Made by a program: the position numbers and the translations under genes
In this document: positions 1 through 5,752 of the stretch, one piece after another
Position numbering within the stretch: position 1 is the stretch's first letter
Layout: each line of letters begins with the position of its first letter
Notes under the pieces: generated by a model
Databases searched by the model: none
The model's input: the letters and a program-made list of their open reading frames with translations, nothing else
Told to the model about the DNA's origin: nothing
Assembly (NCBI GenBank): GCA_002393975.1
Contig: DGSM01000044.1
Coordinates: forward strand, 1-7,926
DNA from: Clostridiales bacterium UBA4362
Lineage (GTDB): Bacteria; Bacillota; Clostridia; TANB77; CAG-508
Length of the DNA stretch: 7,926 nt
Direction of reading: 5' to 3'

Positions 1-227
1 TGCAAGCCAGAAAAACATATACTATTAATGTTCCTAATACAAAAGCATTTAAACAAGATAAAGAAGGAAGAACAGGTTTTGAAAAAAATAGTGATGCAGC
101 ATCTATTGGAACTACTGGTACTGCACAAGATGGAAGCACAGGAGCCTACTATTCTAGTGGATATATAAGACTTATTTATATTATTGATAATGATAATCTT
201 GGATGCTCAGAACCTAAATTAAAATAA
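1..227 (+). CDS. 3' end of an unidentified protein gene (partial, 74 complete codons)
   Basis: The frame is open from the left edge (first whole codon at position 3) to TAA at 225-227. The visible 74 residues start QARKTYTINVPN and end DNDNLGCSEPKLK. They are polar, rich in Gly, Ser, Thr, Asp and Asn, contain a single Cys near the end, and have no obvious membrane segment, which fits the C-terminal part of an extracytoplasmic domain. I do not recognise the family. It is followed by a terminator and then two genes for single-span membrane proteins, so it may be another member of the same surface cluster, but this is inference from position and composition only. The start and most of the gene lie outside the window. 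Confidence 0.7.
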   Translation, partial: QARKTYTINVPNTKAFKQDKEGRTGFEKNSDAASIGTTGTAQDGSTGAYYSSGYIRLIYIIDNDNLGCSEPKLK

Positions 228-260
228 AATAAAATAAAGTAAAATAGAATAATATAATAT

Positions 261-292
261 AAAAAGTGTGATAAATAATATCACACTTTTTT
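261..292 (+). terminator. Rho-independent terminator after the left-edge gene
   Basis: A perfect 11-bp inverted repeat (261-271 with 281-291) of the form AAAAAGTGTGA / TCACACTTTTT with a 9-nt AT loop, ending in a T run. It lies 33 nt after the stop at 227 and ahead of the promoter at 331-359, so it closes the upstream transcription unit. The stretch between (228-260) is just short A-rich TAAAA-like units. Confidence 0.85.
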
Positions 293-330
293 ACATTTCT
301 TTTACATTAATAGCCTTTATACTTATTTTA

Positions 331-359
331 TTGATAAAACTAAATAATTAATATATAAT
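331..359 (+). promoter_or_regulatory. Sigma-A-type promoter of the 365-aa gene
   Basis: TTGATA at 331-336, a 17-bp spacer, and a perfect TATAAT at 354-359. Transcription would start near 366, giving a leader of about 28 nt. The ribosome binding site AGGAGG at 377-382 sits 11 nt before the ATG at 394. The placement directly after a terminator makes this the start of a new unit. Confidence 0.75.
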
Positions 360-393
360 TCAAATATCTATAAAGTAGGAGGAAAGGGAGTAT

Positions 394-1491
394 ATGGGAG
401 AAAATGCTAGTGATGCTTTGAAAATGGCTGCAGCAATTCTTTTATTTGTTATGGCCCTTTCTGTAGCTATTTTTGCTTTTTCTAAGGCAAAAACATCTGC
501 TGAAAAAACAATGAAAAAGCTAGATGGTACATTTTTATTTTATGACACAGATAATATGTATCTAGATTATATTGATGGTGGATTAAAAACTACTAAAATT
601 AGTGTTAATCAACAAGCTATTGTAGATAAAAGCCAATTTATGGTTAATATATTTAATTATTATACAGCTGGCTATACTTTATTATTTTATTATGTTGATC
701 CTAGTGATATCGATATTAAAGATGCAGCAGATGGAACTCGTTCTATTACATTAAAAAGTGATGCAACTATTCATAAAATGCCTTTGTATTATTCAGAAGC
801 CTCTAGTCAAGCTTTGAATAGATCTATTTTAAGAGTAAATCCTACTAATTACGAGTTGGAATTGGATGGAACTGTTAGAGGAACACCCGGAGAAGCAGCT
901 CTTAATGCTGACGACTTTAACGAATATAGAGCAATTTATGGCTTAGATATTTCAGATGAAATTTCAAGACAAGAGCAATGGATATTTAACAAAGCTTTCT
1001 TGGATAAGTTTATTCAAGATTTGGTAATGGGTTATATTAGTTATAGTCCAACATGTGATATTGAGGCAGGAAAAACTCATGCAACTTATTTTACAGAAAG
1101 TAAAAAATCGCGTTTATCATTAAATGTATATGATAGAACTGAAGATGGAGAAGCATTTAGATATTGGTTTAAATATAAATATGTAAGTTATACAGGTGGA
1201 AAAAGCTTTATGGAAAGCGATTGTAGATTTATTCAACGAATTGGTACTTATAATTATGAGTCATCAAGTGATATACAAACATCTGGGGAACTAACAGAAG
1301 AACAATTTGAGGAATTAAAACAACAACTTATTGAAGGTGGATATTCAAATGCTGGACAAATCGTAAGCTTAACAGATGTTGATCCATCAGAAGATTTATT
1401 AAGTAACCTTGAAACTATAGATAATTATGGTGGATCTGAAAAAAAGGTTGTTCAATATATTTATATTGGAGAAAGCGATATTTATAGCTAA
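394..1491 (+). CDS. Single-span membrane-anchored surface protein, pseudopilin-like layout (365 aa)
   Basis: Function unknown. Residues 1-10 are polar (MGENASDALK), residues 11-30 form one hydrophobic helix, and the rest is a long soluble domain, presumably outside the membrane. This short-polar-tail plus helix plus exported domain layout is that of pilins, pseudopilins and TadE-like proteins. There is a Gly-Glu at residues 2-3 and an acidic residue (Asp7) five places after a hypothetical cleavage behind Gly2, but this is not a convincing prepilin peptidase site. The domain is rich in Tyr and Asp, with two Cys (in PTCDIE and ESDCRF) that could form a disulfide. A Glu-rich stretch (ELTEEQFEELKQQ) lies in the C-terminal third. 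Start ATG 394 is supported by AGGAGG at 377-382. The next gene begins 86 bp later with no terminator between, so the two may be co-transcribed. The surface-assembly role is inferred from architecture and neighbours. Confidence 0.75.
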   Translation: MGENASDALKMAAAILLFVMALSVAIFAFSKAKTSAEKTMKKLDGTFLFYDTDNMYLDYIDGGLKTTKISVNQQAIVDKSQFMVNIFNYYTAGYTLLFYYVDPSDIDIKDAADGTRSITLKSDATIHKMPLYYSEASSQALNRSILRVNPTNYELELDGTVRGTPGEAALNADDFNEYRAIYGLDISDEISRQEQWIFNKAFLDKFIQDLVMGYISYSPTCDIEAGKTHATYFTESKKSRLSLNVYDRTEDGEAFRYWFKYKYVSYTGGKSFMESDCRFIQRIGTYNYESSSDIQTSGELTEEQFEELKQQLIEGGYSNAGQIVSLTDVDPSEDLLSNLETIDNYGGSEKKVVQYIYIGESDIYS

Positions 1492-1513
1492 AATTAAATA
1501 TTTTACAAATAAA

Positions 1514-1544
1514 TGTTCCAAAATGAACAAATATGTGATATAAT
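1514..1544 (+). promoter_or_regulatory. Extended -10 promoter with an overlapping dyad (possible operator), 174-aa gene
   Basis: A perfect TATAAT at 1539-1544 is preceded by TG at 1536-1537 (extended -10). At 17 bp upstream the -35 position (1516-1521, TTCCAA) is poor. This -35 region is covered by an inverted repeat TGTTC-N6-GAACA at 1514-1529. A regulator bound there could either block or replace -35 recognition. The dyad has the opposite order to the Gram-positive LexA box (GAAC-N4-GTTC), so I do not call it LexA. The promoter is well supported, the operator only tentatively. Confidence 0.55.
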
Positions 1545-1577
1545 AAATATGTATAAGTATTTAGGAGGATTATTTTT

Positions 1578-2102
1578 ATGAATGATTCAGTAATGACTGT
1601 TGTTGCTATATTTTTGGCAGCCGTATTAATGTTTATGTTTCCATTAATGTCAACAGCAGATAGAAGTGATGATATATCTCAACAAGTTGTTCAAACTGCT
1701 ACAACACAATTTGTAGACAATGTTAGATCAACAGGTAAGATTACACAAGATAAATATGAAAGTTTTACAGATACAATAGCTTCAACTGGTAATGCTTATG
1801 ATGTTGATGTTGAAGTACAGATATTAGATGAGAACGCTAACAAAAAGACTACACAAGTACAATCTTCAAAAGTTGGTGAGAATTACTATTATTCTGAATA
1901 TAATACCCAAATTGAAAAGAAATTAGCAGAAACAGGAACATATACTTTAAAACAAGGTGATATTATCTCTGTATCTGTTAAGAACTCTAATCAAACAATT
2001 TCTCAAGTTCTAAAGAACTTTATGTATAGAGTATCTGGTGGTAATACATATAATATTGCTGCAGCAGACTCAGGAATTGTTAATGTTAATGGAGCTTATT
2101 AA
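1578..2102 (+). CDS. Small single-span membrane protein, pseudopilin-like (174 aa)
   Basis: No family I can name with certainty. Residues 1-4 are polar (MNDS), residues 5-25 are one hydrophobic helix, then follows STADRSDDISQQ and an exported domain of about 145 residues with alternating polar/hydrophobic segments (for example YDVDVEVQILDEN and DIISVSVKNSNQ) that look like beta strands. This is the same layout as the 365-aa neighbour, at the size of a minor pilin or TadE-like pseudopilin. There is no Cys. The ATG is supported by AGGAGG-type bases at 1563-1568 with about 9 nt spacing. It has its own extended -10 promoter but may also receive read-through from the gene upstream. It is closed by a long hairpin terminator. 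A role in a surface pilus or secretion assembly is inference from layout and context. Confidence 0.75.
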   Translation: MNDSVMTVVAIFLAAVLMFMFPLMSTADRSDDISQQVVQTATTQFVDNVRSTGKITQDKYESFTDTIASTGNAYDVDVEVQILDENANKKTTQVQSSKVGENYYYSEYNTQIEKKLAETGTYTLKQGDIISVSVKNSNQTISQVLKNFMYRVSGGNTYNIAAADSGIVNVNGAY

Positions 2103-2123
2103 TAAATAATAAAAAGAGTTTAT

Positions 2124-2179
2124 AGAATTACAAACAAATTTGTATATTGCATTACAATTTGCTTGTAATTCTTTTTTTA
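2124..2179 (+). terminator. Long-stem rho-independent terminator after the 174-aa gene
   Basis: Bases 2124-2133 (AGAATTACAA) pair perfectly with 2163-2172. After one A/C mismatch the pairing continues (CAAATT with AATTTG), and after one bulged T through GTA/TAC, leaving an 8-nt loop near 2145-2152. The stem is about 20 bp long, followed by a run of T. It lies 22 nt after the stop codon and before the transglutaminase gene, so it separates the two units. Confidence 0.8.
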
Positions 2180-2191
2180 TGCAAAAATATT

Positions 2192-2200
2192 TGCTAAAAT
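2192..2200 (+). promoter_or_regulatory. Candidate extended -10 element for the transglutaminase gene
   Basis: TGCTAAAAT at 2192-2200 reads as an extended -10 (TG, one base, then TAAAAT), with no good -35 at the usual distance because the T run of the preceding terminator lies there. If used, transcription would start near 2207. That leaves the TTG at 2205 outside the message and supports ATG 2223 as the start. Confidence 0.35.
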
Positions 2201-2222
2201 TATTTTGTTAGGAGCAAACAAA

Positions 2223-3251
2223 ATGCCAAGAAAAAAGAGAGGCGTTAGCTTAGTTGGTTTAATATTTATGTTTATAGCTTTCTTAGTTATGGCTATAAGC
2301 ATTCAAAATTTGAATTCAACTAATATTGCCTTTATTAAGAATTTAACAGATGAAAATCATATTTCATCTGATGAGGAAATGAATAATAACAAAGAGTCCA
2401 GTTCAAGAAGTAATGTGGTGGACACTTTTTTCTATGACCAAATTGGCGAAGGCCCTAAAATAATGTATGATACTATATTAGCTAATTTAGATACGTTTAA
2501 AGAAGGTTATGGTACAATAGAGTTTCCATCTAATGATATTTTAAAAGATGATGATTTTCAAACAGCTTGGGATGCTTTTAAATTAGATCATCCTGAAATA
2601 TTCTATGTTAATACATCTCAATTATCATTAGTAACTGAAAAAACTTCATATGTATTCTTTAATAAAGTAAGTTACAAGTATTCTGTTACTGAAAAAGAAG
2701 GTGGTTATTACATAAATTCTTTTAAAACAAAAGCAGAACTAGAAGATGCTTTATCAGCAGTAAATTCTGTTACTAATTCTATTAGAGCTGGTGCCACAGG
2801 AAGTAGATATAATCAAATTAAATATGTACATGATTGGATTGTAGATCATGCTGAATACAATAAAGCAAATGAAGATACTGATGATACTATTTACGGGATT
2901 TTAGTAAAGAAAAAAGCAGTATGTGAAGGATATGCAAATACATTTAAGTATTTAATGGATGAATTAAATATTCCATGTGTAATAGTATATGGAAATGCGA
3001 CAAATAGTACAGGGGAGACAGAGTCTCATGCATGGAACTATGTTCAACTAGAAAATGGCAAATGGTATGCAATTGATGTAACTTGGGATGATCCAATTAT
3101 CTATGGAGGAGGATCTCTTACAAATGATAGTAAATATAAGTACTTTTTAGTAGGTGCCGATTCTTTAGAAGGAAACCATGAAGAAGATTATGATGTATCA
3201 GGAACAGGGCAAAATTTTAAATATCCAGAATTATCAAAAGAAAATTATTAA
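2223..3251 (+). CDS. Membrane-anchored transglutaminase-like domain protein (342 aa)
   Basis: An exported transglutaminase-like (papain-fold) cysteine protein. Residues 1-6 are basic (MPRKKR) and residues 8-27 are hydrophobic, forming an uncleaved signal anchor. A Ser/Asn/Glu-rich linker follows to about residue 60. The catalytic core lies in the C-terminal half: Cys234 in AVCEGYANTF, His269 in ESHAWNYVQ, and Asp285 in WYAIDVTWDDP, the classic C-H-D triad of bacterial transglutaminase-like proteins. Such domains act as peptidases, amidases or crosslinkers of proteins or wall peptides; the substrate cannot be told here. A TTG frame start at 2205 exists, but GGAG at 2211-2214 with 8-nt spacing points to ATG 2223, and the following Lys/Arg run suits a membrane N-terminus. 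It sits after two pseudopilin-like genes, so processing or crosslinking of surface proteins is a plausible but unproven role. It converges on murC. Confidence 0.88.
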   Translation: MPRKKRGVSLVGLIFMFIAFLVMAISIQNLNSTNIAFIKNLTDENHISSDEEMNNNKESSSRSNVVDTFFYDQIGEGPKIMYDTILANLDTFKEGYGTIEFPSNDILKDDDFQTAWDAFKLDHPEIFYVNTSQLSLVTEKTSYVFFNKVSYKYSVTEKEGGYYINSFKTKAELEDALSAVNSVTNSIRAGATGSRYNQIKYVHDWIVDHAEYNKANEDTDDTIYGILVKKKAVCEGYANTFKYLMDELNIPCVIVYGNATNSTGETESHAWNYVQLENGKWYAIDVTWDDPIIYGGGSLTNDSKYKYFLVGADSLEGNHEEDYDVSGTGQNFKYPELSKENY

Positions 3252-3267
3252 TTAATAGGGAACAAAA

Positions 3268-3300
3268 AAGGAAGATTCTTATGAATCTTCCTTATCTTTT
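3268..3300. terminator. Bidirectional terminator between the transglutaminase gene and murC
   Basis: A perfect 11-bp stem, AAGGAAGATTC (3268-3278) with GAATCTTCCTT (3283-3293), and a 4-nt loop. A T run follows on the + side (about 3295-3303) and an A run precedes it (3264-3269), giving a T tract on the minus strand as well, so it can stop both converging genes. The murC stop codon (3279-3281) lies in the loop and the downstream arm encodes the last murC residues. Confidence 0.85.
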
Positions 3301-4883
3301 TTTATGTTTCTAAGTCTTTGAGCAACACTTTCTAAGTTTTCTGCTTTTTGACTTTCATGTTCTTCTTCTAATATTTCTTCATAGCTCTTAGGCTCTTCTT
3401 TGACAGGCTCTTGTTCTTCAACATTAGTAGTAGAAGCAACATTACTATCTTCATTATCATTATTATCGTTATTAGAATAATTATTACTTGATGAAGAATA
3501 ATTAGGATTTACTAATTTTCTTCCAAGAGTTGTTATTGTTCCAGCTCCTTGAGTAATTACGATATCTCCAGGTTGAAGTTCTCTTTTTAGAAAATCTATA
3601 ATATCATCAAAGTTTGAAATATAGAAAGCTTTTCTATCTAATGCCTCAATTTCTTTAACTATATCCATAGAAGAAATGCCTATAGTATTCTTTTCTCTTG
3701 CTGCATATATATCTGTAACAATTATATTATCAAAATCAGTTAATACTTTAGCAAATTCTTTTAAATGTTCTTGAGTTCTACTATAAGTATGAGGTTGGAA
3801 TATTACCCAAGAATGATTGAACTCTTTATTTTTCATTGCTTCTGCAACTGATTCAATTTCATTTGGGTGATGGCCATAATCATCATAGATTTTAGCACCA
3901 TTATATTCTCCAACTAATTCAAATCTTCTACCAGCTCCAGTAAACTTTAATATTGCATTTTTGATATCATTTCTATCAATGCCATATTCATTACAAAGAG
4001 CAATGCAAGCTAAACAATTAAGAACATTGTGACGGCCTGGAACAGATAATCTCATTGATTTATAGAATACGTTGTTGTGATATACATCAAAAGATGCACA
4101 ACCTTCACTATTATAATTAATGTTTTTTGCAACAAAATTAGCTGTTTGAGTATTTATACCGAAGGTAATACTCTTAGCCTTAGTATTTTGTGATAATTGA
4201 CTAGAATTTGGATCATCAGCGTTATAAACTAATATACCATCATCAGGTAATAGCTTCACAAAATTATAAAAAGCTTGTTTTATATTATCTAGATTTTTAA
4301 AGTAATCTAAATGATCATCATCAATATTAAGAATGATTTCTGCTTTAGGATGGAATCTTAAGAAACTATCATAGTATTCACAAGATTCTAGAATAAAGAA
4401 ATCACTTTTTCCAACTCTATAATTTCCATTGATTTGGCTAAGATCTGCACCTATTTGAATAGAAGGATCTTTAGCTGCTTCTAAGAAACACAAAGAAACC
4501 ATAGAAGTTGTTGTAGACTTTCCATGAGTACCAGCAATAGAAATAGTGTTTCTATATGCTTTAGTGATTTCTCCTAGAAAATCCGCTCTTAAAGCTGTTT
4601 CTATTCCTAAATCTTTTGCTCTCTTAAGCTCAGGATCATCTGGCTTAATAGCAGCACTATATATAACTAAATCTGCCTCATCAACATCATAATGGCTATG
4701 TCCAATGGTTACTTTAATACCATCTTCGATTAATTTATCTGTTGCTGGGGAGGATGTACAATCTGAACCTGTAACGTTAAATCCCCATTGGTTTAGTATT
4801 TCAGCGATACCGCTCATACTTGTTCCACCAATGCCAATCATATGTATGTTTTTGTATTTCTTCAATTCTTGAATGTTAGGCAT
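3279..4883 (-). CDS. murC: UDP-N-acetylmuramate--L-alanine ligase MurC with a C-terminal extension (534 aa)
   Basis: MurC adds L-alanine to UDP-N-acetylmuramic acid using ATP, the first amino-acid step of the peptidoglycan stem peptide, in the cytoplasm. The N-terminal nucleotide-sugar domain has GIGGTSMSGIA at residues 17-27; the ATP-binding loop GTHGKSTT is at 118-125; ESCEYYDSF, NIDDDHLDYF, GRHNVLN and DDYGHHPNEI mark the central domain; FQPHTYSRT and GAGTITTLGRKL mark the C-terminal domain. The core ends near residue 457, the usual MurC length. A further 77 residues (458-534) are unusual: first Ser/Asn/Asp-rich, then Glu/Lys-rich and probably helical. The frame can be opened at a GTG (4901), but AAGGAGGG at 4891-4898 lies 7 nt before ATG 4883, so the latter is the start. 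It has its own promoter and is divergent from spoVG. Confidence 0.96.
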   Translation of the reverse strand: MPNIQELKKYKNIHMIGIGGTSMSGIAEILNQWGFNVTGSDCTSSPATDKLIEDGIKVTIGHSHYDVDEADLVIYSAAIKPDDPELKRAKDLGIETALRADFLGEITKAYRNTISIAGTHGKSTTTSMVSLCFLEAAKDPSIQIGADLSQINGNYRVGKSDFFILESCEYYDSFLRFHPKAEIILNIDDDHLDYFKNLDNIKQAFYNFVKLLPDDGILVYNADDPNSSQLSQNTKAKSITFGINTQTANFVAKNINYNSEGCASFDVYHNNVFYKSMRLSVPGRHNVLNCLACIALCNEYGIDRNDIKNAILKFTGAGRRFELVGEYNGAKIYDDYGHHPNEIESVAEAMKNKEFNHSWVIFQPHTYSRTQEHLKEFAKVLTDFDNIIVTDIYAAREKNTIGISSMDIVKEIEALDRKAFYISNFDDIIDFLKRELQPGDIVITQGAGTITTLGRKLVNPNYSSSSNNYSNNDNNDNEDSNVASTTNVEEQEPVKEEPKSYEEILEEEHESQKAENLESVAQRLRNIKKDKEDS

Positions 4884-4890
4884 AATTGGA

Positions 4891-4898
4891 CCCTCCTT
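4891..4898 (-). promoter_or_regulatory. Ribosome binding site that decides the murC start
   Basis: Read on the minus strand this is AAGGAGGG, 7 nt before ATG 4883. The alternative GTG start at 4901 lies upstream of this site and would translate it, and it has no site of its own. Confidence 0.85.
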
Positions 4899-4921
4899 CA
4901 CATGAATATTTCCATTAGTAA

Positions 4922-4950
4922 ATTATATTACTTATTTTAGAAAATAGCAA
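4922..4950 (-). promoter_or_regulatory. Sigma-A-type promoter of murC
   Basis: On the minus strand TTGCTA (4945-4950), a 17-bp spacer, and a perfect TATAAT (4922-4927). Transcription would start near 4915, a leader of about 32 nt to ATG 4883. Confidence 0.75.
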
Positions 4951-5038
4951 TATTTTTATCGAAAAAAGTGTTTCTAAAACAAGAGAGACAAGGGATAGGA
5001 GAGAGTTTTAAAAAAATATAAAAAAATTAAAAAAACAA

Positions 5039-5067
5039 GAAGGGAAAAAAGGAGTTATGGAGAATAA
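5039..5067 (+). promoter_or_regulatory. Putative sigma-H promoter of spoVG
   Basis: Bases 5039-5047 (GAAGGGAAA) match the sigma-H -35 pattern RNAGGAWWW with one mismatch. After 11 bp, bases 5059-5067 (GGAGAATAA) match the -10 pattern RNNGAATWW fully. The B. subtilis spoVG promoter is a classic sigma-H promoter, so this is the expected place. The leader would be about 60 nt. No comparable sigma-A pair was seen between 4951 and 5133. The rest of this 180-bp stretch is strongly purine-rich on the + strand (GA-rich then A-rich) and holds no gene that I can see. Confidence 0.5.
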
Positions 5068-5114
5068 ATAAGTAGTGCAAGAAAAATATATTAGCACGAA
5101 TTCATAAACTTTGG

Positions 5115-5120
5115 AAGGAG
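5115..5120 (+). promoter_or_regulatory. spoVG ribosome binding site with long spacing
   Basis: AAGGAG is separated from ATG 5134 by 13 nt, longer than the 6-9 nt seen for most other genes here. An in-frame TAA at 5128-5130 rules out any start further upstream, and the first residues match known SpoVG proteins, so the long spacing is real. Confidence 0.7.
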
Positions 5121-5133
5121 AACACATTAAGTT

Positions 5134-5448
5134 ATGGAAATCACAGATGTAAGATTAAGAAAAGTTAACACAGAGACAAGACTTAAAGCAGTAGCCTCTG
5201 TAACATTCGATAATGAATTCGTAGTACACGAAATCAAAGTTATCGAAAATCCTGAAGGAGTATTGTTTATTGCTATGCCTAGCAAGAAGATTAAGAGTAC
5301 AGGAGATCATAAGGATATATGCCATCCTATTAACCAAGATTTTCGTACAAAGATTCAAACTGCTATCTTAGAAGTATACAATAATGCCCCAGAGCCAGAC
5401 GAAGAAGCTGATGAAGAAGCAGACGAAGAATCAGACGAAGAGAAATAA
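5134..5448 (+). CDS. spoVG: SpoVG regulatory protein (104 aa)
   Basis: SpoVG is a small conserved nucleic-acid-binding regulator. In Bacillus it affects septation and sporulation, and in Staphylococcus and Listeria it affects capsule, wall and virulence genes; it has been shown to bind DNA or RNA. The sequence starts MEITDVRLRKVNTETRLKA, followed by FDNEFVVHEIKVIE, a central FIAMPSKK and DICHPINQDFRTKIQ, all hallmarks of the family. The core ends at about residue 86 (EVYNN); the remaining tail is strongly acidic and made of DEE(A/S) repeats. Length is close to the usual 85-100. It lies divergent to murC behind a probable sigma-H promoter and ends at a bidirectional terminator, so it seems to be a single-gene unit. 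Whether this organism sporulates cannot be judged from this gene alone, as non-sporulating bacteria also carry it. Confidence 0.96.
   Translation: MEITDVRLRKVNTETRLKAVASVTFDNEFVVHEIKVIENPEGVLFIAMPSKKIKSTGDHKDICHPINQDFRTKIQTAILEVYNNAPEPDEEADEEADEESDEEK
5398..5445 (+). repeat. Four 12-bp tandem repeats coding the acidic SpoVG tail
   Basis: Units at 5398, 5410, 5422 and 5434 follow the pattern GAYGAAGAR plus one variable codon (gct, gca, tca, aaa), encoding DEEA, DEEA, DEES and DEEK up to the stop. Such in-frame repeats can change copy number between strains without breaking the gene. Confidence 0.8.
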
Positions 5449-5478
5449 TATAGATTTCTTATAAATTTGATGCAAAAT

Positions 5479-5515
5479 AAAAGAGCCTTTATATTTTGTA
5501 AGGCTCTTTTTGTTT
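5479..5515. terminator. Bidirectional terminator between spoVG and the 51-codon minus-strand gene
   Basis: A perfect 11-bp stem AAAAGAGCCTT (5479-5489) with AAGGCTCTTTT (5500-5510), 10-nt loop, T-rich on the + side and A-rich upstream, so it also gives a T-rich tract on the minus strand. It lies 30 nt after the spoVG stop and just beyond the stop of the small gene at 5519, serving both converging genes. Confidence 0.85.
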
Positions 5516-5518
5516 CCT

Positions 5519-5674
5519 TTATAATTCTATTTCCTCAGAATCTTTATTTTTTACGAACTCTTTAGATAAACCAAGTTGATTAGTTCTTGCAAGTTCGCAA
5601 GCTGTCATTAGTAAATATTTGTGTGATTTTTTTTGAAGAAGTTTAGATGAATTTATTTTCCCCACATACATCAT
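5519..5674 (-). CDS. Small protein of unknown function (51 aa)
   Basis: A short gene with a complete set of signals: promoter TTGTAA-17 bp-TATAAT at 5724-5752, GGAGG at 5681-5685 with 6-nt spacing to ATG 5674 (a second ATG follows at once), and a terminator right after the TAA at 5519-5521. The product begins MMYVGKINSSKLLQKK and ends KDSEEIEL. It is basic at the front, acidic at the end, has one Cys, and has a middle segment HKYLLMTACELARTNQ that looks like an amphipathic helix. There is no signal peptide or membrane helix. The middle has a faint likeness to the N-terminal helix of the RNA polymerase omega subunit (KY-x-L-V ... A-x-R-A-R), but the register is off by one, the second omega motif is not evident, and omega is usually longer and next to gmk. 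I leave it unnamed. Confidence 0.72.
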   Translation of the reverse strand: MMYVGKINSSKLLQKKSHKYLLMTACELARTNQLGLSKEFVKNKDSEEIEL

Positions 5675-5723
5675 TTGTTACCTCCATCAAATAGTTTTAA
5701 TCAAATCTCTTTAATCTACTCAA

Positions 5724-5752
5724 ATTATATACTTACGTTTTTTTATTTACAA
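5724..5752 (-). promoter_or_regulatory. Sigma-A-type promoter of the 51-codon gene
   Basis: On the minus strand TTGTAA (5747-5752), a 17-bp spacer, and a perfect TATAAT (5724-5729). Start of transcription near 5717 gives a leader of about 43 nt. The -35 box overlaps the -35 box of the uppP promoter on the other strand. Confidence 0.72.

Noticed and set aside
219..260. Short TAAAA-like repeats after the first gene as a possible repeat array
   Set aside because: Irregular AT-rich low complexity between a stop codon and a terminator; no fixed unit.
1514..1529. LexA box at the dyad before the 174-aa gene
   Set aside because: The half-sites are in the opposite order (TGTTC...GAACA) to the Gram-positive LexA box (GAAC...GTTC).
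5055..5070. Five-codon upstream frame beginning ATG 5057 with an AAGGAG before it
   Set aside because: Only 2 nt between the site and ATG, and it lies inside the probable promoter, so it would not be transcribed.
5074..5098. GTGC...GCAC inverted repeat ahead of spoVG
   Set aside because: Only a 4-bp stem with a long AT loop, no T run; likely chance.
5079..5101. Second possible sigma-H site, AAGAAAA ... GAATT, nearer to spoVG
   Set aside because: Spacer too short and more mismatches than the pair at 5039-5067.
5155..5358. Minus-strand open frame of 67 codons within spoVG
   Set aside because: Fully antisense to spoVG, which is clearly real; no ribosome site, and the translation is unlike any protein pattern. 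A shadow of the gene.
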